The position numbers were made by a program, and so were the translations under genes. Below, in pieces: positions 1 through 9,185 of a stretch of DNA of 64,000 nt (position 1 is the first letter of the stretch; each line of letters begins with the position of its first letter). The stretch is from SAR324 cluster bacterium (GTDB lineage Bacteria; SAR324; NAC60-12), in contig JANQJU010000004.1 in the NCBI GenBank assembly GCA_028281495.1, positions 55,618 through 119,617 on the forward strand. Reading direction: 5' to 3'. Under the pieces are notes generated by a model. The model worked only from the letters and a program-made list of their open reading frames with translations, made no database searches and was not told where the DNA came from.

Positions 1-89
1 TCAACGTTATCCTCCAGAAGCTTCTTGAGGCAGAACCTCCTTCATTATATTGAGTCATTGCCCTTGCTTCGAGCTATACACGTATTGGA
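1..89 (-). other. Window edge; possible start of a minus-strand gene
   Basis: On the minus strand a GGAGG Shine-Dalgarno (positions 15-11) precedes a TTG at 4-2 by six bases, so a gene may begin here and run off the window. A 12-codon ATG reading frame (45-7) lies just upstream of it. Nothing else is visible in this stretch. Confidence 0.2.
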
Positions 90-548
90 TCATAAGCCAT
101 CGTTCCAATCCATTTCGTGGTCTTCCCAAGCATGGTTTTCCCAATCATCGGGATGCACATAGTTTTCAGAAATCACCTTATCTTGAACTGAAATTCCCGA
201 CTCATGAACCGTACGGGGATTGCCTGATACCAGCGGATGCCACCACGCTAGGTCTTTGCCTTCAGCCAAACGACGATAGGCACAGCTTGAAGGAAGCCAT
301 TGATACTGCTCAACACTTTCCGGAGTCAATAGGACACAATCAGGAACTAAGCGTTTGCGGTTTGGATAGTTCAAACACCGACAGGTTCGAGTGTGGAGGA
401 GGCGGCAGGAAACCCGTGTATACAAAACCTCATTGGTCTCATCATCTTGAAGTTTTTGTATGCAACACCGTCCGCATCCGTCACAAAGCGATTCCCATTC
501 ATTAGGGGTCATCTGGCTTAATGATTTTTCTTTCCAAAAAGGCTTCAT
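90..548 (-). CDS. ycgN: YcgN-family (UPF0260) cysteine-cluster protein
   Basis: Small cytoplasmic protein of about 152 residues, close to the usual length of the YcgN/UPF0260 family, whose members carry conserved cysteines thought to bind metal and whose biochemical role is not established. The clustered cysteines are visible near the N-terminus (CDGCGRCC) and again in a [17 protein letters not shown] stretch. The ATG at 548 is chosen because the protein then begins [10 protein letters not shown], typical of the family; an ATG 17 codons upstream only adds an Arg/Ser-rich extension. It is transcribed divergently from the gene at 671. Confidence 0.85.
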   Translation of the reverse strand: MKPFWKEKSLSQMTPNEWESLCDGCGRCCIQKLQDDETNEVLYTRVSCRLLHTRTCRCLNYPNRKRLVPDCVLLTPESVEQYQWLPSSCAYRRLAEGKDLAWWHPLVSGNPRTVHESGISVQDKVISENYVHPDDWENHAWEDHEMDWNDGL

Positions 549-578
549 AGTGTTTACTTTCCAGCGGTTTGGAATACG

Positions 579-592
579 AGAGGAACTCCTCT
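579..592. promoter_or_regulatory. Inverted repeat in divergent promoter region
   Basis: A perfect AGAGGA-AC-TCCTCT inverted repeat sits between the divergent ycgN-like gene and the hypothetical gene at 671. A TATGCT at 605-610 could be a -10 box for the rightward gene, without a convincing -35. An operator role is inference from position only. Confidence 0.25.
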
Positions 593-670
593 TTCGCAAA
601 ACTTTATGCTAGGATACCTCCTCAATTAAAGCGGCCCGCAATTCTTACTCAATCAACTTCTGGAGGACAT

Positions 671-1081
671 ATGAGCGAAGCTCCCCCCACACTAGGCCAT
701 ATTGTTGAGGCCTATATCGAATTGCAAAAACAAGAAAAGGATTTGGAAAAACAACTCAAGCGTAATCAAAATCAACAACAGGGACTCCTTAGCCAGATTG
801 TCAATTCCGAACAGTTCCCTGGATTCCAAGAACGCAAAACTCGGTCGCTTGTCCTTTCTCAAGATAGTTCTCAATACCTCATTACCATTACAGAAAAATG
901 GCTCGATGAATATACGGCGGATGTTGTGGATCTGAACGTGTGCCATAAACTCTCCCTCAACCAAGAATTGACACGCGAAGAACCCGAAGAAGACATTGGT
1001 GACCGACCGTTGACAGCAGCAGAGGTCAATTCGATTTTAGAAAACCTGACCGCTCCGAAGCAGGACACCTCAAAAGAATAA
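671..1081 (+). CDS. Hypothetical coiled-coil protein
   Basis: Unrecognised soluble protein of 136 residues. Residues about 15-45 are rich in Lys, Glu and Gln (QKQEKDLEKQLKRNQNQQQ) and should form a coiled coil; the C-terminal third is acidic (TREEPEEDIGD). There is no signal peptide or membrane segment. The ATG at 671 is favoured over upstream in-frame starts because GGAGG lies at 662-666. The gene ends 78 bases before the giant DUF748 gene and may be cotranscribed with it, but nothing shows a shared function. Confidence 0.6.
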   Translation: MSEAPPTLGHIVEAYIELQKQEKDLEKQLKRNQNQQQGLLSQIVNSEQFPGFQERKTRSLVLSQDSSQYLITITEKWLDEYTADVVDLNVCHKLSLNQELTREEPEEDIGDRPLTAAEVNSILENLTAPKQDTSKE

Positions 1082-1159
1082 CAAGCCAACGCAAATACAA
1101 AAGCAGATGAACAGCGTGTGTTTGGAGAAAAACCGTGGATTGAGCAATTGAGGTGATTC

Positions 1160-4100
1160 TTGAGTAAACAACAACTGATCAAATGGCTCAAATGGAGCCT
1201 CATTACATTGGGTACTGGCTTCGTATTATTCAACCTTATTGGTTTTTGGGGGTTGCCTGGTGCGATTCAGTATTTCGTCATCCCCCAGCTTTCTCAAACA
1301 CTCAATCGCACTGTCACACTAGAAGAAATCGATTTCCATCCTTACCAACTGACCTTAAATCTCCAAAAATTCACGATTACCTCTCCCGATTCTCAAGAGA
1401 CTTTTGTCTCCTTCCGCCAGTTTCAAGTCGACCTAGCATGGCGCTCTTTGAAGGAATGGGCCATCATCATTGAAAGCGTCACTCTGGATGATCCCTTTAT
1501 CCATGTAGTCCATTTCGGAGACAATCATTTCAATTTTTCCGACCTGATGGCATCAACCGAGGATAACAAAAGCGAACCGGAAGACACAGCAACGGTTCCT
1601 TTGTTTGAACTCAATCAACTATCCATCCAACAAGGGAGCTTGCAGTTTGATGATCAATCGAGGCCTCAAACGCATCGGATTGAAAATTTGGAGTTCCGTC
1701 TTCCGTTTCTATCCAATCTTGAAGACCGTTTGACCATCAAAGCGTTACCCACCCTTTCAGCTACATTCAACCAAATGCCGTTTGACATCCGTGGAGCTTC
1801 CACACCGTTTGCTCCTTCTCAAGAAACACAAATGGCGATTTCCTTCCGTGGTCTCGATATCACCGAATACCTTCGCTATCTTCCCGAAGAATGGGTGCAA
1901 GTCCGTTCAGGATTGATTGGCTTAGATACGCAAATCTCTTATGTTTTGGATGAACAGGAGCAACCTCACTTGGATATTTCCAGCTCCTTGCAAGTAGATC
2001 GGCTTGAAGTTGCCGATGCTCAGGATCTCCGTTTTGGGAACTTTCCCACAATACGTTTAGCTACCTCAATCTCCCAACAAGGGAGTGAGCCATGGCATTT
2101 TCAGGTAGATCTGGAAATCGCCCAGATGGAACTAAAGGATCAATCCATTGGCATTTCCGCAAATCTCCCAACCTTTCGAGTTTCAACAGAGGCGTCTTAT
2201 CAAACACCGCTTCAGGTGGAGGTGAACACCACACTGCAATCGAAAAAGATTTCAGTTTCTGACCAAATCCGAAATTTACAAATCAACCTTCCCCAGTTAG
2301 AGCTTTCAACTCAAGCCAGCTACCAAGATCCTGCTCAGACTTCTGTAAAAAGCACCCTTCAGCTTCGTGACCTAGAAATCATAGACAAGGGTCGATCTGT
2401 CCAAGGCCATATCCCAGAAATCCAGCTCAAAGCCACAGCCACTCAATCTAATAACACCTCTCTTGCGCTCGATGGAGAACTTCAACTCACACAGATTGCA
2501 GTCGGCTTGATAGAGCAATCCCCTTTTGCTCAAATTGCGAAAATTGGAATCCAGATGGCACCTTCATACATCCTGGAGTCTCAATTTCATATTGCTGAAA
2601 TACAGCTTCAACAACCCGAATTAAAATTACACCGCACCAATGATGGGAGCCTGGATCTCGTGACGTTATTTACTATGGCTCCAGACACGAGCCTACCTCC
2701 ACCTCCAGACCTCCCTCCCGTACCTTCCCCTTCCACTGAAGCATCCGACCTGTCTTTGCGGCTTGATCAATTTTCGATGGTAGATGGCACGGTTGAGTTT
2801 ACAGATCACAGTGTCCCTCCAGATTTTGGAACCACTTTGAGTAATATCACACTCCATCTGAACAACTTCCACACCGACCCTTCACAACAAGCGGACTTTC
2901 AATTAGCAGTCAGTACCGAGATTCAGGAGGGTTTTCAAGTGAGCGGAATGCTGGGTCTGGATCCATTACACGTAACAGGGAAAGCGACACTTCAACAAAT
3001 ATCCTTGCCTAAATATGCGCCTTACTATCAGGACTTAATTCAGTTTAAGTTGGCCCAAGGTCAGCTAGATGTGGAAACTCAATACAACTTCGAAAATCAA
3101 TCGCAATCTCCTCAAATTGCGATCACAGGATTGGCACTCCATGTTCACAAACTACAACTGCAAACCCCTGCCCAACAATCCTTTTTCGACCTTCCCGAAT
3201 TTGCCATACAAGATGCGTCTTTCGATTGGCTCCAGCGCCAGATCGTGATCCCTTCTATCTATTCTCAACAAGGAGTTCTTCAAACACAACGGTTTCAGGA
3301 TGGTTCCATCAATCTGGCAAAATTATTCACTCCCCGTACGGCACCTTCCAACAAAGAGCCTCTCGCCACAGAACCTTCCAACACCAAATCTCAAGCCTCA
3401 CCTGCTAGGGCTTCCTCTGCTCATGACTCGACTTCTTCAGGTTCAGATGCACCTGTAATAGGCGATCTGGAATTGGGACATTCCACAAATGTGAGTGAAC
3501 TGGCAACTAGATCTGAGCAAATGGATGATCATGTCCCAGAACCAGAATGGCAGGTACATGTAGGCCAAGTTCATTTAGAGAAGTATCAAATTCAGTTTGA
3601 AGATTTTGCAGCACTTTCGCCTTTCCAAACCACACTGGAAAACATGGAGCTAAGAATCTCCAATTTCCGATTGGCCCCGAATCACGAGACGTTACTTCAG
3701 CTTTCTACTCAAACGGAAAGTGACGAAATGCTTCGCTGGGAGGGACGTGCTCAATTAGATCCTTTGCGTGTGCATGGCACCGTAGGAGTCACGGCATTGC
3801 GTTTGGAAAAATATGCGCCCTATTATGCCGATCAATTGCTGTATGAACTGGAAGGACGACTACAACTGGAAGGAGCGTATGAATTGGATCTGCACCAAGA
3901 TCCACTACAACTGCGTATTCCTTCTTTGGATGCCACATTACAACAAGTGCGCCTGGAAGATCCCCAAACTCAAGAAGATCCTATTCAAATCGACTCCTTG
4001 ACGGTCCAAGGGGCATCGTTAGATTTATTAAAACAGAAGATTCATCTGCCGCAGATTAAGAGCAACAACGGACGCCTTTTATTGCGTCGCCAAAAGGATG

Positions 4101-7100
4101 GTCAGATCAATTTGCAAAGCATTGTGCCTACAAAAAATGAATCTTCCACCTCAAACGAAATGGCTTCCACCCCCGAACCAGCCACCGTTTCAAGCCAAGA
4201 GGCGTCTAATGAAAATGAAGAGGCTCCATCATGGCAGCTAGCATTAGACAACTTTGAACTGAACAATTATGAGGTTGTTTGGGAAGACCAAGTTCCTTCA
4301 GATCCATTTACTACTTCGATTCAAAAGATTCAGCTCCAGGTCTCTGATTTTCAGTACCCTCCTGATCACGCCACTCGTATACAATTCACAGCCGAAACAA
4401 TAGACCAAGAACAGTTTGCGATCAGCAATCAACTGACCTTAGAACCATTGACAGCTCAAGGTACGCTCAATATCCAAGCCTTGGTTCTCGAAAAATATGC
4501 CCCCTACTATTCCGAGTTTTTGCAGTACAGCTTAGGCGGCCACTTGGAAATGCAAACCGAATATCGCTTCGCAAATATTGAAGAGTCTTGGGAGCTTCAA
4601 TTGGTACACCTCAACACCGCGCTTCAAGATTTGCGTTTACGCGACCCCATTGCCCAAGAAGATGTGATCCACCTTCCTTATTTTGGGTTGGAAGAAGCAC
4701 GATTGGATTTACAAAACAAAGAACTTATCATCCCACGTATTCAGACATCTCAAGGTTCGATCTTACTGCGGCGATTCCCAGACGGACGCTTCAATTTGCA
4801 AAATATTGCCAAAACCAATGAAACCACAGCCAACTCAACACAACCGACTTCGGCTCCCGCAGGAAATCTTTCAAATAACATTAGCTCTACTGAATCTTCT
4901 CAAGCCGAGGAACCGTGGAATATCACGTTAAGTGAACTTGATCTTGCGGAATATCAAATCCGTTTCGAAGACCAAAGCCTGACCACACCATTTGAGACCA
5001 CACTGCAAAACATTCAGCTCGAGGTTTCGGATTTTCAAAATAAGGACAACCACTTAACACGAGCGAGCCTTTTCCTAGAAACAGAAAGTCAGGAGCGTTT
5101 TCAGTGGAATGGAACTCTCGGATTAACGCCACTTTCTTCCACTGGCGCTGTCCATCTAGAACAACTGGTTTTGGAAAAATATGCTCCTTATTACTCCAAT
5201 GTTCTAGTTCCTGAGATGACGGGAACCCTTGAGGCACAAACTCATTACACTGTAGCGGTCAATTCGGATACTTCAGGTCCACAGCCCGAATCACCCAACG
5301 GACTCCAACTGAAAATTTTCCAACTCAGTACGACTCTGCATGATTTTCGCCTCACCGATACGGCCACAAAAGAGGCTCCTGTTCGCATTCCACTTTTAGC
5401 GATCACCGATGCTAATTTGGATTTGGGGCAAAATACGCTTTCGATTCCCCGATTCGCCACTCAAGAAGGCACCATTGTGGTACGCCGATTCAAAGATGGA
5501 CAGTTCAACCTCCAAAAATTTATTAAAACAGCCCCCCCTAACCCTCCTGCTTCATCAAACACGGCTCATTCACAATCAAGTAAAACAGGTTCAGAGTTAA
5601 ATACGGCAACCAGTTCGCAGATTGATCCTCCAACACAGGATGATTCTATCCAAAATGCAACGCCTTGGAAGATCCAGCTTGGTGAGACTCAAATCACGGA
5701 TTATGCAATGTTGTTTGAAGATCGATCTGCTTCTCCTGTCACGACAGCCTTGGTAACTCAAATGTTTCTCGGTATGCACGACTTTTCCAATGCTCCTGGG
5801 CATCAGAGTCAAGCAGAGCTTTCTTTTAATTTGAACTCCTCTGGTGCTGTGGACATAGAGGGGAGTCTGGGTCTCGATCCACTATTTGCTAACCTAGACG
5901 TCGGACTACATCGTATCAATGTTGCTGCATTTCATCCCTATATCCCTAAAAATATTAAAATTTTAGTCACAAGGGGAGAACTTTCCGCAGAAGGGAATGT
6001 GCTGCTGCAAGCACCCAGTTCTAGTGCAGAACCGGAAGCAGCATCTGGGGGATTACAAGTCCATTATCGTGGCAATACGGCCCTTGCCAACTTAAACACA
6101 TTGCATACGGACACAGGAGCGGAACTCTTCCGATGGGGAGATTTCCAACTGAACAATTTGGACTTCCAAAACGATCCATTGCAGCTTCATATTGGAGATG
6201 TGATGTTGAATGATTTTTATGTCCCTATCACTGTGGATTCCCAAGGAGTGGTGAATCTAACAGGGCTGGTCGAAGCTGAAAAAGAAGCCGAAACGTTGGT
6301 AGAAGCTGAGACAGCTGGACAACCCACGCTGGAAACCCAACAAACTGAGGATATTCCCCGAAAGAAAACCCAACAAACTGAGGATATTCCCCAAAAGGAA
6401 GCCTATAAAATAGAACAAGAGCCAGCTGCTTCGCCTTCATTTATGGAGGCGTTGAATATTGGCCAAATTCGTTTAGAGAAAGGCCACTTTCACCTTTTGG
6501 ATCAGCAGGTAAGACCAGCGTTTTCTCTCAGCTTGACAGACTTTGGAGGAACAATCAGCCAGATCGCGCCCTCGGTTGCAGAACCCGCCCAGATTCAGTT
6601 GGGTGGGCGCTTGGATGATGATTCTAACTTGGAAGTCCAAGGGAACATTCAGCCGTTTCAAAACGCACTGTCACTGAATCTCAACATTCAATCTCAAGGC
6701 TTGGAAATGACACCATTGAGTCCCTATGTTGGTAAATATTTGGGATACTCGATTGCCAAAGGGAAGCTTTCTTTGGATCTAAAATATTTGGTGGACCAAA
6801 ACAAATTGATTGCAAGCAATAAAGTCCAATTAGATCAATTCACCTTAGGCGAAACCGTCGAAAGTGAAGAAGCACTTCCATTACCCTTTGGGTTTTTAAT
6901 TTCCTTGCTGACAGACCGAGATGGAAAAATTCATTTGGATGTTCCAATGGAAGGCAATTTGGAAGACCCCCAATTCAGTTTTGCTGAAACCGCATTACAG
7001 GCTATCGTTACCATTTTACAGAAGGTCGCCACCGCACCATTCGACTTATTGGGAGAACTTTTTGGAGAAGGGGAAAAGCTCGAATATCTGGATTTTCAGG

Positions 7101-7756
7101 CCGGTCAAGCTCAGATAACTGAAGAACATGCTTCTAAATTGCAAATATTGGCACAGGCACTAGAACAGCGCCCCAGCCTCAAATTAGACCTTGAAGGCTA
7201 TATTGACTCCAAACTGGATCCTCCTGTATTGACCCGTCAAACCTTGGAGCAACAACTGCGCCTCGCCAAACTCAAAACCCGGCTAGCTAAAGGCCTCCCT
7301 GCAATTCCATTAGAAGAAATCTCTCTGGCCAGCAGTGAATATCGGTTGCACCTGAAAGAGCTTTATCAGGAACAGTTCCCACCCGTTGTGGCAACCACCA
7401 ACACTCCAACAGCCCCCTCTCTCAAGGAACCTGAAGCTACAATAGCAGTATCTCCTCCAGCAGTTCCCCCTCCAACAACCCCCTCTCTCAAGGAACCTGA
7501 AGCTACAATAGCAGTATCTCCTCCAGCACCTCCAACTCCATCAGTGGAAGTCATGGAAAAAGAGCTACTTTCCACGATTGTGATCAAATCGGAAGAATTG
7601 CGAGAACTCGCGCGGCAACGGGCACTGGCCGTGAAAAACTATTTAGTGGAGCAGGGGATTTCAGCAGAGCGCTTGTTCCTGAAACAAACAGACCCACTCA
7701 CTCCCCCTTCCGATACTGGAGCCAAACCCAGTCATGTTGCTTTAAGGTTGAATTGA
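1160..7756 (+). CDS. Giant DUF748 / AsmA-like envelope protein
   Basis: A 2198-residue protein with an N-terminal membrane anchor (about residues 12-38) followed by a very long periplasmic region. At least four copies of a motif LxKYAPYYxxxL (codons near 3010, 3809, 4493 and 5175) and two weaker ones (near 5930 and 6720) mark the repeat modules of DUF748 proteins, which belong to the AsmA/bridge-like group inferred to act in envelope lipid transport. Modules are separated by Ser/Thr/Pro-rich linkers and each is preceded by an xLLRRxxDGxxNLQ element. The C-terminal 250 residues contain an OmpA-like stretch (ELARQRALAVKNYLVEQGIS), suggesting peptidoglycan contact. The start is TTG at 1160 behind AGGTG at 1151-1155. 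The length and repeat number are large for the family. Confidence 0.85.
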   Translation: MSKQQLIKWLKWSLITLGTGFVLFNLIGFWGLPGAIQYFVIPQLSQTLNRTVTLEEIDFHPYQLTLNLQKFTITSPDSQETFVSFRQFQVDLAWRSLKEWAIIIESVTLDDPFIHVVHFGDNHFNFSDLMASTEDNKSEPEDTATVPLFELNQLSIQQGSLQFDDQSRPQTHRIENLEFRLPFLSNLEDRLTIKALPTLSATFNQMPFDIRGASTPFAPSQETQMAISFRGLDITEYLRYLPEEWVQVRSGLIGLDTQISYVLDEQEQPHLDISSSLQVDRLEVADAQDLRFGNFPTIRLATSISQQGSEPWHFQVDLEIAQMELKDQSIGISANLPTFRVSTEASYQTPLQVEVNTTLQSKKISVSDQIRNLQINLPQLELSTQASYQDPAQTSVKSTLQLRDLEIIDKGRSVQGHIPEIQLKATATQSNNTSLALDGELQLTQIAVGLIEQSPFAQIAKIGIQMAPSYILESQFHIAEIQLQQPELKLHRTNDGSLDLVTLFTMAPDTSLPPPPDLPPVPSPSTEASDLSLRLDQFSMVDGTVEFTDHSVPPDFGTTLSNITLHLNNFHTDPSQQADFQLAVSTEIQEGFQVSGMLGLDPLHVTGKATLQQISLPKYAPYYQDLIQFKLAQGQLDVETQYNFENQSQSPQIAITGLALHVHKLQLQTPAQQSFFDLPEFAIQDASFDWLQRQIVIPSIYSQQGVLQTQRFQDGSINLAKLFTPRTAPSNKEPLATEPSNTKSQASPARASSAHDSTSSGSDAPVIGDLELGHSTNVSELATRSEQMDDHVPEPEWQVHVGQVHLEKYQIQFEDFAALSPFQTTLENMELRISNFRLAPNHETLLQLSTQTESDEMLRWEGRAQLDPLRVHGTVGVTALRLEKYAPYYADQLLYELEGRLQLEGAYELDLHQDPLQLRIPSLDATLQQVRLEDPQTQEDPIQIDSLTVQGASLDLLKQKIHLPQIKSNNGRLLLRRQKDGQINLQSIVPTKNESSTSNEMASTPEPATVSSQEASNENEEAPSWQLALDNFELNNYEVVWEDQVPSDPFTTSIQKIQLQVSDFQYPPDHATRIQFTAETIDQEQFAISNQLTLEPLTAQGTLNIQALVLEKYAPYYSEFLQYSLGGHLEMQTEYRFANIEESWELQLVHLNTALQDLRLRDPIAQEDVIHLPYFGLEEARLDLQNKELIIPRIQTSQGSILLRRFPDGRFNLQNIAKTNETTANSTQPTSAPAGNLSNNISSTESSQAEEPWNITLSELDLAEYQIRFEDQSLTTPFETTLQNIQLEVSDFQNKDNHLTRASLFLETESQERFQWNGTLGLTPLSSTGAVHLEQLVLEKYAPYYSNVLVPEMTGTLEAQTHYTVAVNSDTSGPQPESPNGLQLKIFQLSTTLHDFRLTDTATKEAPVRIPLLAITDANLDLGQNTLSIPRFATQEGTIVVRRFKDGQFNLQKFIKTAPPNPPASSNTAHSQSSKTGSELNTATSSQIDPPTQDDSIQNATPWKIQLGETQITDYAMLFEDRSASPVTTALVTQMFLGMHDFSNAPGHQSQAELSFNLNSSGAVDIEGSLGLDPLFANLDVGLHRINVAAFHPYIPKNIKILVTRGELSAEGNVLLQAPSSSAEPEAASGGLQVHYRGNTALANLNTLHTDTGAELFRWGDFQLNNLDFQNDPLQLHIGDVMLNDFYVPITVDSQGVVNLTGLVEAEKEAETLVEAETAGQPTLETQQTEDIPRKKTQQTEDIPQKEAYKIEQEPAASPSFMEALNIGQIRLEKGHFHLLDQQVRPAFSLSLTDFGGTISQIAPSVAEPAQIQLGGRLDDDSNLEVQGNIQPFQNALSLNLNIQSQGLEMTPLSPYVGKYLGYSIAKGKLSLDLKYLVDQNKLIASNKVQLDQFTLGETVESEEALPLPFGFLISLLTDRDGKIHLDVPMEGNLEDPQFSFAETALQAIVTILQKVATAPFDLLGELFGEGEKLEYLDFQAGQAQITEEHASKLQILAQALEQRPSLKLDLEGYIDSKLDPPVLTRQTLEQQLRLAKLKTRLAKGLPAIPLEEISLASSEYRLHLKELYQEQFPPVVATTNTPTAPSLKEPEATIAVSPPAVPPPTTPSLKEPEATIAVSPPAPPTPSVEVMEKELLSTIVIKSEELRELARQRALAVKNYLVEQGISAERLFLKQTDPLTPPSDTGAKPSHVALRLN
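6333..6392 (+). repeat. Two-copy in-frame repeat in DUF748 linker
   Basis: A 27-base stretch at 6333-6359 recurs exactly at 6366-6392 (offset 33 bases, 11 codons), encoding two copies of TQQTEDIP in a linker. It keeps the frame and looks like recent slippage or unequal crossing over. Confidence 0.85.
7413..7529 (+). repeat. 66-bp in-frame tandem repeat near DUF748 C-terminus
   Basis: About 50 identical bases at 7413-7463 recur at 7479-7529 (offset 66 bases, 22 codons), encoding two copies of PSLKEPEATIAVSPPA separated by Pro/Thr. It lies in a proline-rich linker before the OmpA-like segment, so copy number would change linker length without breaking the frame. Confidence 0.85.
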
Positions 7757-7789
7757 CCTTTGATCCATCAAAAGTTTTACACTGAGACA

Positions 7790-7816
7790 GGCTTGAAGGC
7801 AGAAACATGCCTTGCC
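7790..7816. terminator. Possible bidirectional terminator hairpin
   Basis: Between the convergent DUF748 and J-protein genes, AAGGCA (7796-7801) pairs with TGCCTT (7808-7813) across a six-base loop, and an outer GGC/GCC pair adds three more base pairs past a bulge. There is no clear T-run, so termination is only a guess. Confidence 0.3.
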
Positions 7817-7821
7817 AGGAA

Positions 7822-8712
7822 TCAAGACACTTGTTCCAATTTTTCGAGTAGCTCGCGTTGATGGGACGTTAATTTGGTAGGAGTTTTGACCACAACACGG
7901 ACGTGGAGATCACCCGTCGTGTGCTTTTGATCATTATGAATGCCTTTGTTCCGTAGTCTTAGAACTTGATGGCTTTGGGTGCCTGGCGGAACTCTCAAAC
8001 GCACTGTTCCTTCGAGTGTTGGAACTTCCACTTCTGTTCCCAACGCAGCTTGAGTGAAGCTCACTGATACATCATGATGCAAATTGTCCCCATCACGAGT
8101 GAAATGGCGATGCGCTAATACATTGAGTGCAATATACAAATCTCCCGCCGGTCCCCCGTGTTTTCCAGGCTCTCCTTTATTGGACAATTTGATTCGGGAA
8201 CCCGTATCCACTCCCGAAGGAATTTTGATCCGCAGTTTTTGCCCCCGGATGTACACCTCCTTGCTAGTTCCAAAGGCAGCTTCTTCAAATGAGATATCCA
8301 TTCGTTGTTCGAGATCCGCACCACGGCTTTGGCGTTGATAATGATAGCTTTGGGAACGCCGAGAACTCCGTGAATTGCCACCACTAAACATGTCTTCAAA
8401 GATATCCCCTCCGAAGAGATTCCCAAAAATATCGGAAAAATTGTCAGCACCAAAGTCAAAACTTTGACTGTAGGTGCCCTCGTACAGCCCTTCTGCAGCA
8501 TGACCAAATTGATCGTACTTTTTGCGTTTATCCGAATTGCTGAGGATCTCATAGGCCTCTGTCGCTTCTTTGAAGCGTTCTTCTGCCTGTTTGTTTCCTT
8601 GATTCCGATCCGGATGGTTTTTAAGAGCGATCTTACGATACGCCTTTTTGATTTCTTCTTGGGACGCTTTGCGAGAGACGCCTAAGATTTCATAATAGTC
8701 GCGCTTGGCCAC
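7822..8712 (-). CDS. J-domain protein, CbpA/DnaJ type without zinc finger
   Basis: Cochaperone of 296 residues expected to stimulate an Hsp70 (DnaK) ATPase. The J domain occupies residues 4-70 and contains the essential HPD (in KNHPDRNQ). A Gly/Phe and Ser/Arg-rich linker covers about 75-130, then two DnaJ C-terminal beta domains follow. The CXXCXGXG zinc-finger repeats of true DnaJ are absent, which matches CbpA-type proteins. The start is GTG at 8712 behind AGGAGA. No dnaK or grpE is nearby. It lies 41 bases after a small secreted-protein gene on the same strand and could share its transcript. Confidence 0.9.
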   Translation of the reverse strand: MAKRDYYEILGVSRKASQEEIKKAYRKIALKNHPDRNQGNKQAEERFKEATEAYEILSNSDKRKKYDQFGHAAEGLYEGTYSQSFDFGADNFSDIFGNLFGGDIFEDMFSGGNSRSSRRSQSYHYQRQSRGADLEQRMDISFEEAAFGTSKEVYIRGQKLRIKIPSGVDTGSRIKLSNKGEPGKHGGPAGDLYIALNVLAHRHFTRDGDNLHHDVSVSFTQAALGTEVEVPTLEGTVRLRVPPGTQSHQVLRLRNKGIHNDQKHTTGDLHVRVVVKTPTKLTSHQRELLEKLEQVS

Positions 8713-8753
8713 CGTTTCTCCTATCTGTATGCAGTCTTGCCAATAAATTCGAA

Positions 8754-9101
8754 TTAGTAACCAAGTACTTTATTGAGTGCGTCTTCTAAGTACTTGGCTG
8801 TTTTTGGAAATTTCTCTTTGTCAATTTGTAAAAGCCAACTTCGCAATGCGTTGATATCCCGCCTTTGCACGGCAAGATCTACTTGTCCACGTGTCAAGTA
8901 TTGCGCAAAAGTATCTTGGTAATCCTCAATAAATTTAGACTTTCGTTCGTGTTGATCGTTGGCTTCAGGAGCCGCTTCTTTCGTCACTGAATCTGATTTG
9001 GGAATCGCGTCTTCCCCCCAAGCTATGGATGCGTGCACGCCTATCAAAGCCAATAAGAGGATTCCAATAAAATTTTTTTTAGTGCTCTTGATCTTCATCA
9101 T
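8754..9101 (-). CDS. Small secreted hypothetical protein
   Basis: Unrecognised protein of 115 residues with a clear Sec signal peptide: Lys-rich N-terminus, hydrophobic core [19 protein letters not shown], and probable cleavage after AWG or GEDA. The mature part is charged and helical with no cysteines. It begins with two consecutive Met codons and only a weak SD (AGAAAGAG). It sits between murF and the J-protein gene on the same strand. Confidence 0.6.
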   Translation of the reverse strand: MMKIKSTKKNFIGILLLALIGVHASIAWGEDAIPKSDSVTKEAAPEANDQHERKSKFIEDYQDTFAQYLTRGQVDLAVQRRDINALRSWLLQIDKEKFPKTAKYLEDALNKVLGY

Positions 9102-9185
9102 GCTCTTTCTAAAAAATTAACAATATTAGTACATTACAAGACATTAAAAGGAGGTTATTAGTGCTTCGCACGCCTCAAGTAAATT

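Noticed and set aside
50..505. Plus-strand frame over the ycgN-like gene
   Set aside because: The opposite strand carries the recognisable cysteine-cluster protein.
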